Assembly: GCF_000967865.1 (NCBI RefSeq)
Contig: NZ_JXRU01000037.1
Location: 186,001-250,000, forward strand
Direction: 5' to 3'
From: Microbacterium sp. SA39
GTDB taxonomy: Bacteria; Actinomycetota; Actinomycetes; Actinomycetales; Microbacteriaceae
Length of the DNA stretch: 64,000 bases
Shown piece by piece: positions 51,559 to 60,649 of the stretch. Both the position numbers and the translations under genes were made by a program. Numbering within the stretch: position 1 is the stretch's first letter; the number at the start of each line of letters is the position of its first letter. Below the pieces are notes generated by a model. That model did not search any database and was not told the DNA's origin. It worked only from the letters and a program-made list of their open reading frames with translations.

Positions 51559-52562
51559 CCGACACCCGAACGGCACTGCCGAGCATCCTGCCCGAATCCG
51601 AGGTGCGACGCTTCAGCCCGACCTGGTTCGGGGACCTCGCCATCCGCTACGCGATGGTGATCGTGATGGTGCTCATCATCGCGTTCTTCCTGTACCGCAG
51701 CGCGCGCTTCGGCACAGTCGACAACCTGCAGACGATCCTCGTCGCGGCCGCTCCGTTCGCGTTGATCGCGCTCGGTCAGACGCTGGTGATCCTCACCGGA
51801 GGCATCGACCTGTCCGTCGGCAGCGTGATCGCCGCCGCCGCCGTGTTCGGCAGCCTCACGGCGAAGGCCTTTCCCGATCAGATCTGGCTCGCGATCGTCG
51901 CCGGGGTCGTCGTCGGCTTCGTCGCCGGCGCGATCAACGGCTTCGTCGTGTCGGTGATCCAGGTACCACCTTTCATCGCCACGCTCGGCATGCTGACCCT
52001 GGCGTCCGGCATCGCCTACGTCGCGGGGAACGGCGCCCCCATCACCGGGCTTCCGCCCGAGTTCTCCCGCATCGCCAACGCGCAGTTCGGCGGATTGACC
52101 CTTCCCGTCATCCTCATGATCGTCGGCATCCTCGGACTCGCGATCATCATGCGACGGACCGCATGGGGCATGCGCGTCTACGCGATCGGCGGCAACCCGA
52201 TCGCCGCCGGCATCGCGGGCATCAATGTCGGCCGCACGATCTTCAGCGTGTACGCGATCTCCGGCATGCTCGCGGGCATCTCCGGCGTGATGCTGGCGAG
52301 TCGGGTCACGCTGGGCGCTCCGAACCTCGGCGTCGGGTACGAGCTCGACGCGATCGCGGCGGTCGTCATCGGCGGGGCGAGCCTGCTCGGCGGACGCGGA
52401 TCCATCTGGGGCACCGCCCTTGGCCTGCTGCTCATCCAGACCCTCAACAACGGTCTCGACATCCTGACCGTCCCGGCCTACTGGCAGAAGGTCATCAAGG
52501 GCGTGCTCATCGTCGCGGCCGTAGCCGTGGACGTCTGGGCGACGCGACGCCGAAGTCGCTAG
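51555..52562 (+). CDS. Sugar ABC transporter permease (RbsC type)
   Basis: 335 residues with about nine hydrophobic helices. The CUT2 permease signature [20 protein letters not shown] is at residues about 70-90, and the conserved cytoplasmic segment [20 protein letters not shown] with [18 protein letters not shown] lies downstream. One permease gene only, so the channel is expected to be a homodimer. The rhamnose transporters I know have two different permease subunits, so this transporter may serve another sugar or polyol. Confidence 0.92.
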   Translation: MTDTRTALPSILPESEVRRFSPTWFGDLAIRYAMVIVMVLIIAFFLYRSARFGTVDNLQTILVAAAPFALIALGQTLVILTGGIDLSVGSVIAAAAVFGSLTAKAFPDQIWLAIVAGVVVGFVAGAINGFVVSVIQVPPFIATLGMLTLASGIAYVAGNGAPITGLPPEFSRIANAQFGGLTLPVILMIVGILGLAIIMRRTAWGMRVYAIGGNPIAAGIAGINVGRTIFSVYAISGMLAGISGVMLASRVTLGAPNLGVGYELDAIAAVVIGGASLLGGRGSIWGTALGLLLIQTLNNGLDILTVPAYWQKVIKGVLIVAAVAVDVWATRRRSR

Positions 52563-52594
52563 ACGGAACCGCCGGAGAAGTCGGCCTCGGCCGC

Positions 52595-52604
52595 ACAACG
52601 TTGT
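52595..52604. promoter_or_regulatory. Short palindrome before the binding-protein gene
   Basis: ACAACGTTGT, a perfect 10-bp palindrome with a central CG, in the 70-bp gap between permease and binding protein. It could be a LacI-family half-palindrome site or chance. Confidence 0.25.
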
Positions 52605-52632
52605 CATCGCACCACCAACCGAGAGGAATCCC

Positions 52633-53706
52633 ATGTTCATCAAGAAGAGCCGCATCGCCGCGACCTTCGCCTTCACGGCGGTCGCCGCCCTGTCGCTCGC
52701 CGCGTGCGGCGCCGGCGACCCCAACGCGGGCGCCGAGACGAGTGAGGGCGGCGAGGAGCGCATCACCATCGGTGTGAGCGTCTACGACATGTCCTCGTTC
52801 GTCACCGAGGGCAAGGAAGGCATCGAGCGCTACGCCGACGAGAACAACATCGAGATCCTCTGGAACTCCGCGGGACTCGACGTCAACACCCAGGCGACCC
52901 AGGTCGATCAGTACGTCACGGCCGGCGTCGACGCGATCGTCGTCATCCCGGTGCAGGCCGACTCGCTGCAGCCGCAGATTGCCGCAGCGAAGGCGGCGGA
53001 CATCCCCTTCTTCGATGTCAACGCATCGCTCGACAGCGACGACCTCACGGGTTCGGTGCAGCCGGACGATGTGGCAGCGGGCGAGCAGGAAGCGCAGATG
53101 ATGATGGATGCCCTCGGCGGCAAGGGGAACGTCATCATCCTGCAGGGCCCACTCGGCGGTTCGGGTGAGATCAACCGCGGCAAGGGCATCGACAACGTCC
53201 TCGCCGAGTACCCGGACGTGACGGTCCTCGCCAAGGACACCGCGAACTGGAAACGCGATGAGGCGGTCAACAAGGTCAGCAACTGGATCTCGGCCTTCGG
53301 GGACGACATCGACGGCGTGATCGCGCAGAACGACGACATGGGGCTCGGTGCCCTGCAGGCGCTCAAGGAAGCGGGCATGACCGATGTGCCGATCGTCGGC
53401 ATCGACGGAATCGCGGACGGTCTGGAAGCCGTCAAGAACGGCGACTTCATCGGCACCTCGCTGCAGAACGGCACGGTTGAGCTGTCCGCCGGCGTCGCCT
53501 ACGCGGCTGCCGTCGTGCGTGGAGAAGATGTCGAGGAGAACCCCGTCTACCTGATGCCGGCCATCACGAAGGACAACGTCGACGAGGCCATCGGCCACGT
53601 CGTCACCGAGCGTGAGGCTTTCCTCGAGAACCTCACCGAGATGACCAACAAGAACCTGAAGAGCGGCAACATCGCGTACGAGGGGCTGACCGGCCAGAAG
53701 GAGTGA
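52633..53706 (+). CDS. Sugar ABC transporter substrate-binding lipoprotein
   Basis: 357 residues with AGAGGAA upstream. Lipobox LSLAAC (Cys25). The periplasmic-binding type I fold is clear: [56 protein letters not shown] loop, and [19 protein letters not shown]. Members bind pentoses, hexoses or autoinducer-2. Catches the substrate outside the cell for the ATPase/permease encoded upstream. A stable terminator follows, so it closes the operon. Confidence 0.92.
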   Translation: MFIKKSRIAATFAFTAVAALSLAACGAGDPNAGAETSEGGEERITIGVSVYDMSSFVTEGKEGIERYADENNIEILWNSAGLDVNTQATQVDQYVTAGVDAIVVIPVQADSLQPQIAAAKAADIPFFDVNASLDSDDLTGSVQPDDVAAGEQEAQMMMDALGGKGNVIILQGPLGGSGEINRGKGIDNVLAEYPDVTVLAKDTANWKRDEAVNKVSNWISAFGDDIDGVIAQNDDMGLGALQALKEAGMTDVPIVGIDGIADGLEAVKNGDFIGTSLQNGTVELSAGVAYAAAVVRGEDVEENPVYLMPAITKDNVDEAIGHVVTEREAFLENLTEMTNKNLKSGNIAYEGLTGQKE

Positions 53707-53722
53707 CCGGTCGCATCTGAAG

Positions 53723-53763
53723 AGAAGGGGGAGGGCCGCGACTGAACCGGCCCTCCCCCTTCT
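53723..53763 (+). terminator. Terminator after the ABC operon
   Basis: A 15-bp perfect stem, AGAAGGGGGAGGGCC (53723-53737) and GGCCCTCCCCCTTCT (53749-53763), with an 11-base loop. Lies between the convergent binding-protein and rhamnose isomerase genes and probably stops both. Confidence 0.85.
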
Positions 53764-53784
53764 CTGCGCTGTCGGGACGCGCGC

Positions 53785-54951
53785 TCAGGCGCCCCAGCCT
53801 GCCTGCACGCCGCCTACGCGGTGGGCGGCGATCTTCTGCTGGTAGCCGGATGCTGCGTACGCGGCCATCGGGTCACCGGCGAGGCCGCGCGACTCGCGCC
53901 ATTCGGCGAGGGCAGGGCGCACGTCGGTGTAGAACGCATCCATGAACACCGCGTTCGCGGCGAGCACGTCGCCGGACTTCTGCGCCGCCGTGAGTGCTTC
54001 GCGGTCGACGAGCAGCGCGCGAGCGGTCATCTCCTGCACGTTCAGGACCGAGCGGATCTGTCCGGGGATCTTGTCCTCGACGTTGTGGCACTGGTCGAGC
54101 ATGAAGGCGACATCCGGGTTGTTCAGTCCGCCGCCGCGGATGACCTCGAAGAGGATGCGGAAGAGCTGGAACGGGTCGGCCGCCCCGACGATGAGGTCGT
54201 CGTCGGCGTAGAACCGGGAGTTGAAGTCGAACGAGCCGAGCTTTCGTAGGCGCAGCAGCTGCATCACGATGAACTCGATGTTCGTGCCGGGCGCGTGGTG
54301 TCCGGTGTCGAGGCAGACCATGGCCTTGTCGCCGAGCGCGCTCACCTGGGCGTAGGACGTTCCCCAGTCCGGAACATCGGTGTGGTAGAACGCCGGCTCG
54401 AAGAACTTGTACTCGAGCACGAGCCGCTGGTCGTCGCCGAGACGCGCGTAGATCTGCTGGAGCGACTCCTGCAGGCGGTCCTGGCGGCCGCGGAGGTCGG
54501 CCTGTCCCGGGTAGTTCGAGCCCTCGGCGAGCCAGATCTTGAGGTCGCGGCTGCCCGTGGCATCCATGACGTCGATGCAGGCGAGGTGGTGGTCGATGGC
54601 CTTCTGGCGGATCGCCGCGTCCTCATGGGTCAGTGCGCCGAACTTGTAGTCGTCGTCCTGGAAGGTGTTCGAGTTGATCGTGCCCAGCGCGACGCCGTGG
54701 TCCTCGGCGTGCTTGCGCAGGTCGTCGTACGAATCGACCAGGTCCCACGGGATGTGCAGGGCGACGCTCGGCGCGAGAGCGGTGTACTTCTGCACCTGCG
54801 CGGCATCCGCGATCTTCTCCCACGGATCGCGCGGGGTCCCGGGCGTTCCGAACACCTTGAAGCGGGTGCCGGAGTTGCCGAACGCCCAGCTGGGAAGCTC
54901 GATGCCCTGCCGCTCGAGAGCGGCCAGGTGGTCGGAGGAGAGGATGCTCAT
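53785..54951 (-). CDS. rhaI: L-rhamnose isomerase (RhaI type)
   Basis: 388 residues. Matches the Pseudomonas-type rhamnose isomerase rather than E. coli RhaA. GTRFKVFGTPGTPRDPWEKI, a conserved VLEYKFFEPAFYHTDVPDWG (metal Glu and substrate residues), VCLDTGHHAPGTN (metal Asp/His) and FDFNSRFYADDDLIVG (second metal Asp site). Converts L-rhamnose to L-rhamnulose, feeding RhaB. GAAAG precedes the ATG. Divergent from the LacI gene, with two LacI-type operators between them. Confidence 0.94.
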   Translation of the reverse strand: MSILSSDHLAALERQGIELPSWAFGNSGTRFKVFGTPGTPRDPWEKIADAAQVQKYTALAPSVALHIPWDLVDSYDDLRKHAEDHGVALGTINSNTFQDDDYKFGALTHEDAAIRQKAIDHHLACIDVMDATGSRDLKIWLAEGSNYPGQADLRGRQDRLQESLQQIYARLGDDQRLVLEYKFFEPAFYHTDVPDWGTSYAQVSALGDKAMVCLDTGHHAPGTNIEFIVMQLLRLRKLGSFDFNSRFYADDDLIVGAADPFQLFRILFEVIRGGGLNNPDVAFMLDQCHNVEDKIPGQIRSVLNVQEMTARALLVDREALTAAQKSGDVLAANAVFMDAFYTDVRPALAEWRESRGLAGDPMAAYAASGYQQKIAAHRVGGVQAGWGA

Positions 54952-54974
54952 GTCGTGCTGCTTTCATCGTTGAA

Positions 54975-54986
54975 TGAATCGTTTCA
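54975..54986. promoter_or_regulatory. LacI-type operator, site 1
   Basis: TGAATCGTTTCA, 24 bp upstream of the rhaI ATG. Near-palindrome around a central CG. Confidence 0.7.
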
Positions 54987-55062
54987 AGCCCTGCGATGAC
55001 GACATTAGGCGATGAGTTGACTGCTGTCAAGACGCGTGAGAGTGTGTGAACGCACAGGCTCA

Positions 55063-55074
55063 TGAGTCGTTTCA
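55063..55074. promoter_or_regulatory. LacI-type operator, site 2
   Basis: TGAGTCGTTTCA, one base different from site 1 and 17 bp upstream of the lacI-type ATG, pointing to autoregulation. Confidence 0.65.
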
Positions 55075-55090
55075 GGAGTCGGGAAGAGGG

Positions 55091-56098
55091 ATGATGACGG
55101 TCAGCGTTCGCGAGGTGGCTGAAGACGCCGGGGTGTCGGTCGGGACGGTCTCGAATGTGCTGAACCGCCCGGAGAAGGTGTCTCCGGCGACGGTCTCCCG
55201 CGTGCAGGCGTCGATCGCTCGCCTGGGTTTCGTGCGCAACGACGCCGCTCGACAGCTCCGGGCGGGACGCAGTCGCACGATCGGCCTCGTCGTTCTCGAC
55301 ATCAGGAACCCGTTCTTCGCCGAGATCGCGCGGGGTGCCGAGGAACGAGCGGATGAGAACGGACTCTCCGTGCTGGTGGCCAACAGCGACGAGAAGCAGC
55401 AGCGAGAGGCCAGACATCTCGATCTCTTCGAGGAGCAGCGCGTCACGGGCGTGCTGGTGACGCCGGTGTCGGAGTCGCTGCCTCGGCTCGCGCAGATGCA
55501 GGAACGCGGGACGCCGATCGTCCTGGTCGACCGGGAGTCCCATGACGAGCGGATGGCATCCGTTGCCGTCGACGATGTCGAGGGGGGTCGCGTCGCCATG
55601 GAGCATCTGCTGTCGGTCGGTCGCCGTCGCATCGCGTTCGTGGGCGGACCGGTGGCGTTACGACAGGTGGCAGACCGCCTCAGCGGTGCCCAGGCTGCGG
55701 CCGCCGAGGAGGGGGCGGGCGTCGAGTTCATCTCGACCAGCGCGCTCACCGTCGAGGAAGGGCGTCGAGCCGGGCGTCAGATCCTGGCGCGGAATCGCGC
55801 TGATCGGCCGGATGCCGTGTTCGCGGCGAACGACCTGCTGGCGCTCGGTGTGCTGCAGAGCCTTGTGATGACCGGCGACGCGCGCGTGCCGGAGGACATC
55901 GCACTGATCGGCTACGACGACATCGACTTCGCCGCGGCCGCGGTGATCCCGCTGAGCTCGGTCCGTCAGCCGGCGGCACCGATCGGCTCGACGGCCGTCG
56001 AGCTGCTCCTGCGGTCGATCGACGATCCGGACGGCGACTACGAGCGGAACGTGCGCTTCCGTCCCGAGCTCATCGTCCGCGCCTCGACCGCGGGCTGA
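55091..56098 (+). CDS. LacI-family regulator of rhamnoside use
   Basis: 335 residues from the ATG at 55091; a second ATG at 55094 fits the GGGAAGAGGG site slightly better. HTH: VSVREVAEDAGVSVGTVSNV with hinge SRVQASIARLGFVRND (residues about 3-50), then a periplasmic-binding-like effector domain (RTIGLVVLDIRNPFFAEIA, IALIGYDDIDFAAAAVIPLS). The four TGAAWCGTTTCA-like sites around it define a plausible local regulon covering rhaI, rhamnosidase, epimerase, lactonase and aldo/keto reductase. The likely effector is L-rhamnose or a derivative (inference). Confidence 0.88.
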   Translation: MMTVSVREVAEDAGVSVGTVSNVLNRPEKVSPATVSRVQASIARLGFVRNDAARQLRAGRSRTIGLVVLDIRNPFFAEIARGAEERADENGLSVLVANSDEKQQREARHLDLFEEQRVTGVLVTPVSESLPRLAQMQERGTPIVLVDRESHDERMASVAVDDVEGGRVAMEHLLSVGRRRIAFVGGPVALRQVADRLSGAQAAAAEEGAGVEFISTSALTVEEGRRAGRQILARNRADRPDAVFAANDLLALGVLQSLVMTGDARVPEDIALIGYDDIDFAAAAVIPLSSVRQPAAPIGSTAVELLLRSIDDPDGDYERNVRFRPELIVRASTAG

Positions 56099-56115
56099 GC
56101 GGGCGCCGCGATTCG

Positions 56116-58731
56116 TCAGGCCGTGCCGAGGGGACGCGCCCAGGCTCCTTCGAGACTGTGGCTGCCACTTCCCACCTCGAAGGTCTCGCCGCCGGGCAGC
56201 TGCACGGTCGCCGTCGATCCGGTCGGCACTGTGACATCGACCCGCAGCGTCTCGCCGTCGAGTCGCCAGGCGATCTCCGCTCGCCCGTATGGGGTCTCAT
56301 GCGCGGCGCGGGCGTGCGTGAACCCCCCGCCCGGCTTCGGTGCGAACCGGATCGCGCGGTACCCCGGAGCAGCGGGGGCGAGGCCTGCCACGGTGCGGTG
56401 CATCCAGTCGGCGACCGCCCCGAGGGCATAGTGATTGAACGACGTCATGCTCCCCGGGTTCACGGTGCCGTCGGGACGGAGGCTGTCCCAGCGCTCCCAG
56501 ATCGTGGTGCCGCCCTGCACCACCGCGTAGAGCCACGAGGGCGCCTCGGTCTCGAGCAGCAGATCGTAGGCGGCATCCGCATGGCCGGTGACGGTGAGCG
56601 CGTCCGAGACGAGCGGCGTCCCGACGAACCCGGTCGCGATGCGGTGACCGGCCTGTTCGACGAGCGCGGCGAGGCGGGCTCCCGCGGACGCGAGCACCTC
56701 GTCCGGGACGAGGTCGAACGCGATGGCCAGGGAGTACGCCGTCTGCGCGTCGCTGGTCATCCGGCCGTCCGGCAGCAAATAGGTCGCAGTGAACGCCGTG
56801 CGCACCTCGGCCGCGAGCTTTGCGTAACGGGCGTGATCGTCTGTGAGGCCGAGTACTTCGGCCATCCGGGCCACCCGATCGGCGGAGCGCGCGAAGTACG
56901 CGGTGGCGACGAGGTAGCGGTCGGTCGTGGCGTCCGCGGGGTCTTCCGGTGGAGCCGCGGGGTCGAGCCAGTCGCCGAGTTGGAAGCCCTCGTCCCAGAG
57001 ACGGTCCTCCCCGGCGAGCCGTTCGAGCAGGTCGACCCACTTGCGGGCGCTCTGATACTGATCGCTCAGGATGCGGGTGTCGCCGAAGCGCTCGTAGAGC
57101 GTCCACGGCGTGAAGGCCGCCACGTCGCCCCATGCCGCGCCGGGGCGGATCGGCGTCCACTGCTTGTCGGCGGGGATGACCGGCACGTACCAGGGCACCG
57201 TGCCGTCGGGCAGTTGCTCGATCGCGACGTCCTTGAGCCAGCTGGACAACATGCCCGAGACGTCGTAGAGGAAGGATGCCGTCGGCGCGAACACCTGAAG
57301 ATCGCCGGTCCAGCCGATGCGCTCGTCGCGCTGCGGGCAGTCCGTGGGGATGTCGAGGAAGTTGCCCCTCATGCTCCACACGACGTTCTCGTGCAGCCGG
57401 TCGACGAGGGCGTTCGACGACTCGAACCACCCGGTGCGCTCCATGTCGGTGTGGTAGACCCGGGCGACGATGTCTCCGGCGGCGACCGCGGCATCGAGCG
57501 CAGCCGCCTCTCCCGGCCAGTCGACCTCGGCGTAGCGGAACCCGTGGAAGGTGAACCGCGGTTCCCACTCCTCGACGCCGCTGCCGGCGAGGATGTACGC
57601 GTCCGTCGACTTCGCGTCGCGCAGGGGACGCGTGTAGATCTCGCCCTTCTGCAGCACCTCTGCCGTGCGGAAGCGCACGATGTCGCCGGCGCGACCGGAT
57701 ACGCGGAAGCGCGGGCGGCCGACGAGGTTCTGACCGAAGTCGAGCACGCGTCGGCCGCTCGGGGTCGTGAGCAGCTCGACAGGCGCGACCTCCTGGGTGC
57801 AGCGGACCGGCGGACCCTCCGGAGCGGTGAGGGTCGCCGGGTCGCGGTGGGCGGCGACGACTCTCGACCAGCCGCTCGCGTCGTACCCCGGACGCGACCA
57901 CCCGGGGAGCTCGGCGGCGATCCGCGCGTCGTAGGTCTCGCCGTCGTAGTTGCCCGAATGCAGGATCGGACTGGGCGCGGCGCGCCAGTCGCCATCCGTC
58001 GCGATCGTCTCGGTCGTGCCGTCGGCATAGCGCAGTTCGAGCTGCGCCAGCAGCGACAGGTCGGTGCCGAAGATGTTGCGGAAGCCGCCGCGCCAGCCCA
58101 TGCGTCCGCGGTACCAGCCGTCTCCGAGCCACGCACCGATGGCGTTGGCGCCCGGAGAGATCTCGTCGGTGACGTCGTAGGTGTAGTAGCGCAGCTTCTG
58201 CCGGTACGGGGTCCAGCCGGGCGACATGGCGTCGTCGCCGATGCGCCGCCCGTTGATCTCGACCTCGTAGACCCCGTGCGCCGTCACGTACAGGCGGGCC
58301 GATGCGAGGCCGCCGCGCGCGGAGAAGTCGCGTCGGAGCACGGAGGGGCGGCGCTCGTCACTGAGGGGATTCTCGTTCCAGTTCGCGCCCACTGCCATGG
58401 CCGACCAGTCGTCCGGGGCGAGCAGTCCGGTCTCCACCGCGGCCGGCTCGCTCCATCCGGAGACGGAGCCGTCGTCTCCCGTGACCCGCACGCGTACGAC
58501 GGCGCGTTCCCGCGAGGCGAGCGGAGCCGAGGGCCAGTCCCGCAGGACCGAGTCGGAGTCCTCGACCGAGACGGTCGTGACGTCGCCCGAGCGCGTCACC
58601 TCCAGCTCATAGGCGATCTGGGTCCAGCCCGCCGGTGCCCGCGTCTTCCAGGAGATGCGGGGAGCGGGCACGCCGATGCCGAGGGCGTGGCGGTGGTGCT
58701 CGAAGGTGGGCGCAGCGACGTCGATGCTCAT
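56116..58731 (-). CDS. Alpha-L-rhamnosidase (GH78)
   Basis: 871 residues, no signal peptide, so probably cytoplasmic. Bac_rhamnosid domains are in order: N-terminal beta domains (residues about 1-300, with PTFEHHRHALGIG and PRISWKTRAPAGWTQIAYEL); a beta-sandwich with VLDFGQNLVGRPRFRVSG; and an (alpha/alpha)6 catalytic barrel with the acid region TDCPQRDERIGWTGDLQVF (about residue 470) and GGTTIWERWDSLRPDG with the base Glu near 750. Releases terminal L-rhamnose from glycosides or oligosaccharides. AGGAG precedes the ATG. Site 3 of the LacI set lies upstream. Confidence 0.94.
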   Translation of the reverse strand: MSIDVAAPTFEHHRHALGIGVPAPRISWKTRAPAGWTQIAYELEVTRSGDVTTVSVEDSDSVLRDWPSAPLASRERAVVRVRVTGDDGSVSGWSEPAAVETGLLAPDDWSAMAVGANWNENPLSDERRPSVLRRDFSARGGLASARLYVTAHGVYEVEINGRRIGDDAMSPGWTPYRQKLRYYTYDVTDEISPGANAIGAWLGDGWYRGRMGWRGGFRNIFGTDLSLLAQLELRYADGTTETIATDGDWRAAPSPILHSGNYDGETYDARIAAELPGWSRPGYDASGWSRVVAAHRDPATLTAPEGPPVRCTQEVAPVELLTTPSGRRVLDFGQNLVGRPRFRVSGRAGDIVRFRTAEVLQKGEIYTRPLRDAKSTDAYILAGSGVEEWEPRFTFHGFRYAEVDWPGEAAALDAAVAAGDIVARVYHTDMERTGWFESSNALVDRLHENVVWSMRGNFLDIPTDCPQRDERIGWTGDLQVFAPTASFLYDVSGMLSSWLKDVAIEQLPDGTVPWYVPVIPADKQWTPIRPGAAWGDVAAFTPWTLYERFGDTRILSDQYQSARKWVDLLERLAGEDRLWDEGFQLGDWLDPAAPPEDPADATTDRYLVATAYFARSADRVARMAEVLGLTDDHARYAKLAAEVRTAFTATYLLPDGRMTSDAQTAYSLAIAFDLVPDEVLASAGARLAALVEQAGHRIATGFVGTPLVSDALTVTGHADAAYDLLLETEAPSWLYAVVQGGTTIWERWDSLRPDGTVNPGSMTSFNHYALGAVADWMHRTVAGLAPAAPGYRAIRFAPKPGGGFTHARAAHETPYGRAEIAWRLDGETLRVDVTVPTGSTATVQLPGGETFEVGSGSHSLEGAWARPLGTA

Positions 58732-58772
58732 GAGTCTCCTGATTCGGATCTGCCTCGATCATCCCGGATCGA

Positions 58773-58786
58773 TTGACACGTTTCAA
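58773..58786. promoter_or_regulatory. LacI-type operator, site 3
   Basis: TTGACACGTTTCAA, a palindrome with one mismatched pair, 42 bp from the rhamnosidase ATG and 38 bp from the divergent epimerase ATG. Confidence 0.7.
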
Positions 58787-58823
58787 GTCGAAACGGGAAG
58801 ATGAGGGGAACGAAAGGGTTCTC

Positions 58824-59672
58824 ATGCGCATCGTGGTCACCGGCAGTTCGGGCAAGCTCGGCAGAGCGACCGTCGAGAGGCTGCGAGCCGACGGTCACGA
58901 GGTGGTCGGGTTCGACATCATCGGAACGCCGGGGCCGGGCTTCGTCCGCGTCGACCTGCAGGACTACGGGCAGGTACTCGATGCCCTGCTCGGCGTCACG
59001 GCCCGTCACGACGGGCTCGACGCCGTCGTGCATCTCGCCGCCCTGCCCGTGAACGGGCTGGTGCCGGATGCCGCCACCTTCACGAACAACATCAACGCGA
59101 CCTTCCACGTGCTGCACGGCGCGCTGCGCGCCGGCATCCGCACCATCGTGCAGGCGTCGAGCATCACTGCCATGGGCTTCCCCGACTACGCGAACCTGAC
59201 CTCGCTGCCGGTCGACGAGAGCTACACCGAGGCGAACAACACCTACGCGCTGGGCAAGATCGCGGAGGAAGCGATGGCCGCGCAGCTCGTGCACTGGGCC
59301 GAGGGGGCCAGCATCACGGCGCTGCGCTTCACCAACGTCGTCGCCGAGGACGAGTACGCGACCTTCGAGCGCGCGGGCGTCGCCGACTACCGACGCGATC
59401 TGCTCGGCACCTACGTCGACGTGCGAGACGCCGCGACGGCCGTGGCCCTGGCCCTTCAGCACGCGGCTCCGGGTTTCGAGGTCTACAACGTGGCGGCATC
59501 CGACTCGGGTGTGTCGACGCCGACCGTCCAATACGCCGAACGGAACTATCCCGGGGTCGCGCTTCGGGAGGGGGTCGGCGAGTTCGAGACCCTGATGTCG
59601 ATCGACAAGGCGCGCGACCGGCTCGGCTTCGAGCCCGTGCACCTCTGGCGCCAGGAGTACACCGCCTCGTAG
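58824..59672 (+). CDS. NAD-dependent epimerase/dehydratase family protein
   Basis: 282 residues from the ATG at 58824 with GAAAGGG upstream. Extended SDR: VVTGSSGKLGRATVERL (residues about 4-20), VVHLAALPVNG, and the catalytic Tyr/Lys in NNTYALGKIAEEA. Such proteins next to rhamnosidases may be sugar epimerases or uronate/aldose dehydrogenases; the substrate cannot be read from sequence. Divergent from GH78 under operator site 3 and convergent with the lactonase. Confidence 0.82.
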   Translation: MRIVVTGSSGKLGRATVERLRADGHEVVGFDIIGTPGPGFVRVDLQDYGQVLDALLGVTARHDGLDAVVHLAALPVNGLVPDAATFTNNINATFHVLHGALRAGIRTIVQASSITAMGFPDYANLTSLPVDESYTEANNTYALGKIAEEAMAAQLVHWAEGASITALRFTNVVAEDEYATFERAGVADYRRDLLGTYVDVRDAATAVALALQHAAPGFEVYNVAASDSGVSTPTVQYAERNYPGVALREGVGEFETLMSIDKARDRLGFEPVHLWRQEYTAS

Positions 59673-59686
59673 CAGGGCTCAAGTGG

Positions 59687-60571
59687 TCACGCCGCAGTGG
59701 TCGTGGTGCGGATCCGGTAGAGGCCCGTCGTGGCGGTGAGGAAGAGGTCGTGCCCGTCGTCGCCACCGAACGTGCAGTTCGACACCGTCTCGGGAACGGC
59801 GATGTGCTCGAGCAGCCCGCCGTCCGGTGCGTAGACGTAGATCCCGTCCCCGGCCGAGGTCCACAGCCGGCCCTCCCGGTCGACGGCGAACCCGTCGGAT
59901 GCACCGACGGGAGGTCTGGCGAACTCGCGCCCTGCGCCGACGACCGTCGGCCCGTCGACCTCGAACACGTGGATCTGCTGAGCTTCGGGCTGGTCGGCGT
60001 AGAAGCCGGTGTCGGAGACGTACAGCCGGGAGCCGTCGGGAGAGAACGCGATGCCGTTCGGGTGGACCATCGTCGTCACGACGGGTTCCGCCTCGCCGGT
60101 GCGCGGATCCCAGCGGAACACGAAGCAGGCGTCGTACTCGGAGGTGCCCGGGTGTCCCTCCCGGCCGCTCGGGTCGATGCCGTAGGGCGGGTCGGTGAAC
60201 CAGATCGCTCCGTCGGATGCCACGGCGAGATCGTTCGGGGAGTTGAACCGTCCGCCGCTCCAGCGGTCGACGAGGACCTCGGGGCCGCCTGCCGCCTCGC
60301 GCTCGATCGCACGTCGTCCGTGACTGCACTGGACGACCCGGCCTTCGAGGTCGAGCGTCCTGCCGTTCGTGAACTCGGCGGGCTGGCGGAACGTCGACAC
60401 CTCGCCCGTCACCGCGTCCCACTCCAGGATGCGGTCGTTCGGGATGTCGCTCCAGCGCAGCCTCCTGGTCTCCGGCAGCCAGACAGGTCCTTCGCTCCAG
60501 ACGGTGCCGTCGGCGAGGCGCTCGAGGTCCGCTCCTGGAGCGAGCAGCGATGGGGTCAGGTCCGTTGACAT
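59687..60571 (-). CDS. SMP-30/gluconolactonase family sugar lactonase
   Basis: 294 residues from the ATG at 60571 with AAAGGAG upstream; the frame continues further 5' but overlaps the divergent gene. Six-bladed propeller with metal-binding residues visible in WSEGPVWLPE (Glu near residue 27), NSPNDLAV (Asn), HPNGIAFSPDG (Asn) and ASDGFAVD (Asp). Hydrolyses sugar-1,5- or 1,4-lactones in oxidative, non-phosphorylating sugar pathways. Divergent from an aldose-dehydrogenase-like aldo/keto reductase with operator site 4 between them, which suggests the two act in sequence. Confidence 0.87.
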   Translation of the reverse strand: MSTDLTPSLLAPGADLERLADGTVWSEGPVWLPETRRLRWSDIPNDRILEWDAVTGEVSTFRQPAEFTNGRTLDLEGRVVQCSHGRRAIEREAAGGPEVLVDRWSGGRFNSPNDLAVASDGAIWFTDPPYGIDPSGREGHPGTSEYDACFVFRWDPRTGEAEPVVTTMVHPNGIAFSPDGSRLYVSDTGFYADQPEAQQIHVFEVDGPTVVGAGREFARPPVGASDGFAVDREGRLWTSAGDGIYVYAPDGGLLEHIAVPETVSNCTFGGDDGHDLFLTATTGLYRIRTTTTAA

Positions 60572-60599
60572 GTCGATTCTCCTTTGAATAAACTTGCGC

Positions 60600-60611
60600 T
60601 GAAACGGTTCA
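60600..60611. promoter_or_regulatory. LacI-type operator, site 4
   Basis: TGAAACGGTTCA, 29 bp from the lactonase ATG and 39 bp from the aldo/keto reductase ATG. Same core as sites 1-3 (reverse complement TGAACCGTTTCA). Confidence 0.65.
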
Positions 60612-60649
60612 TGACCGACCGTAGCATTCGCGACGAGGGGATTCCCACG

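Noticed and set aside
60611..60649. Earlier ATG (60611) as the aldo/keto reductase start
   Set aside because: It overlaps the LacI-type operator and lacks a ribosome binding site; the ATG at 60650 has GAGGGG at good spacing.
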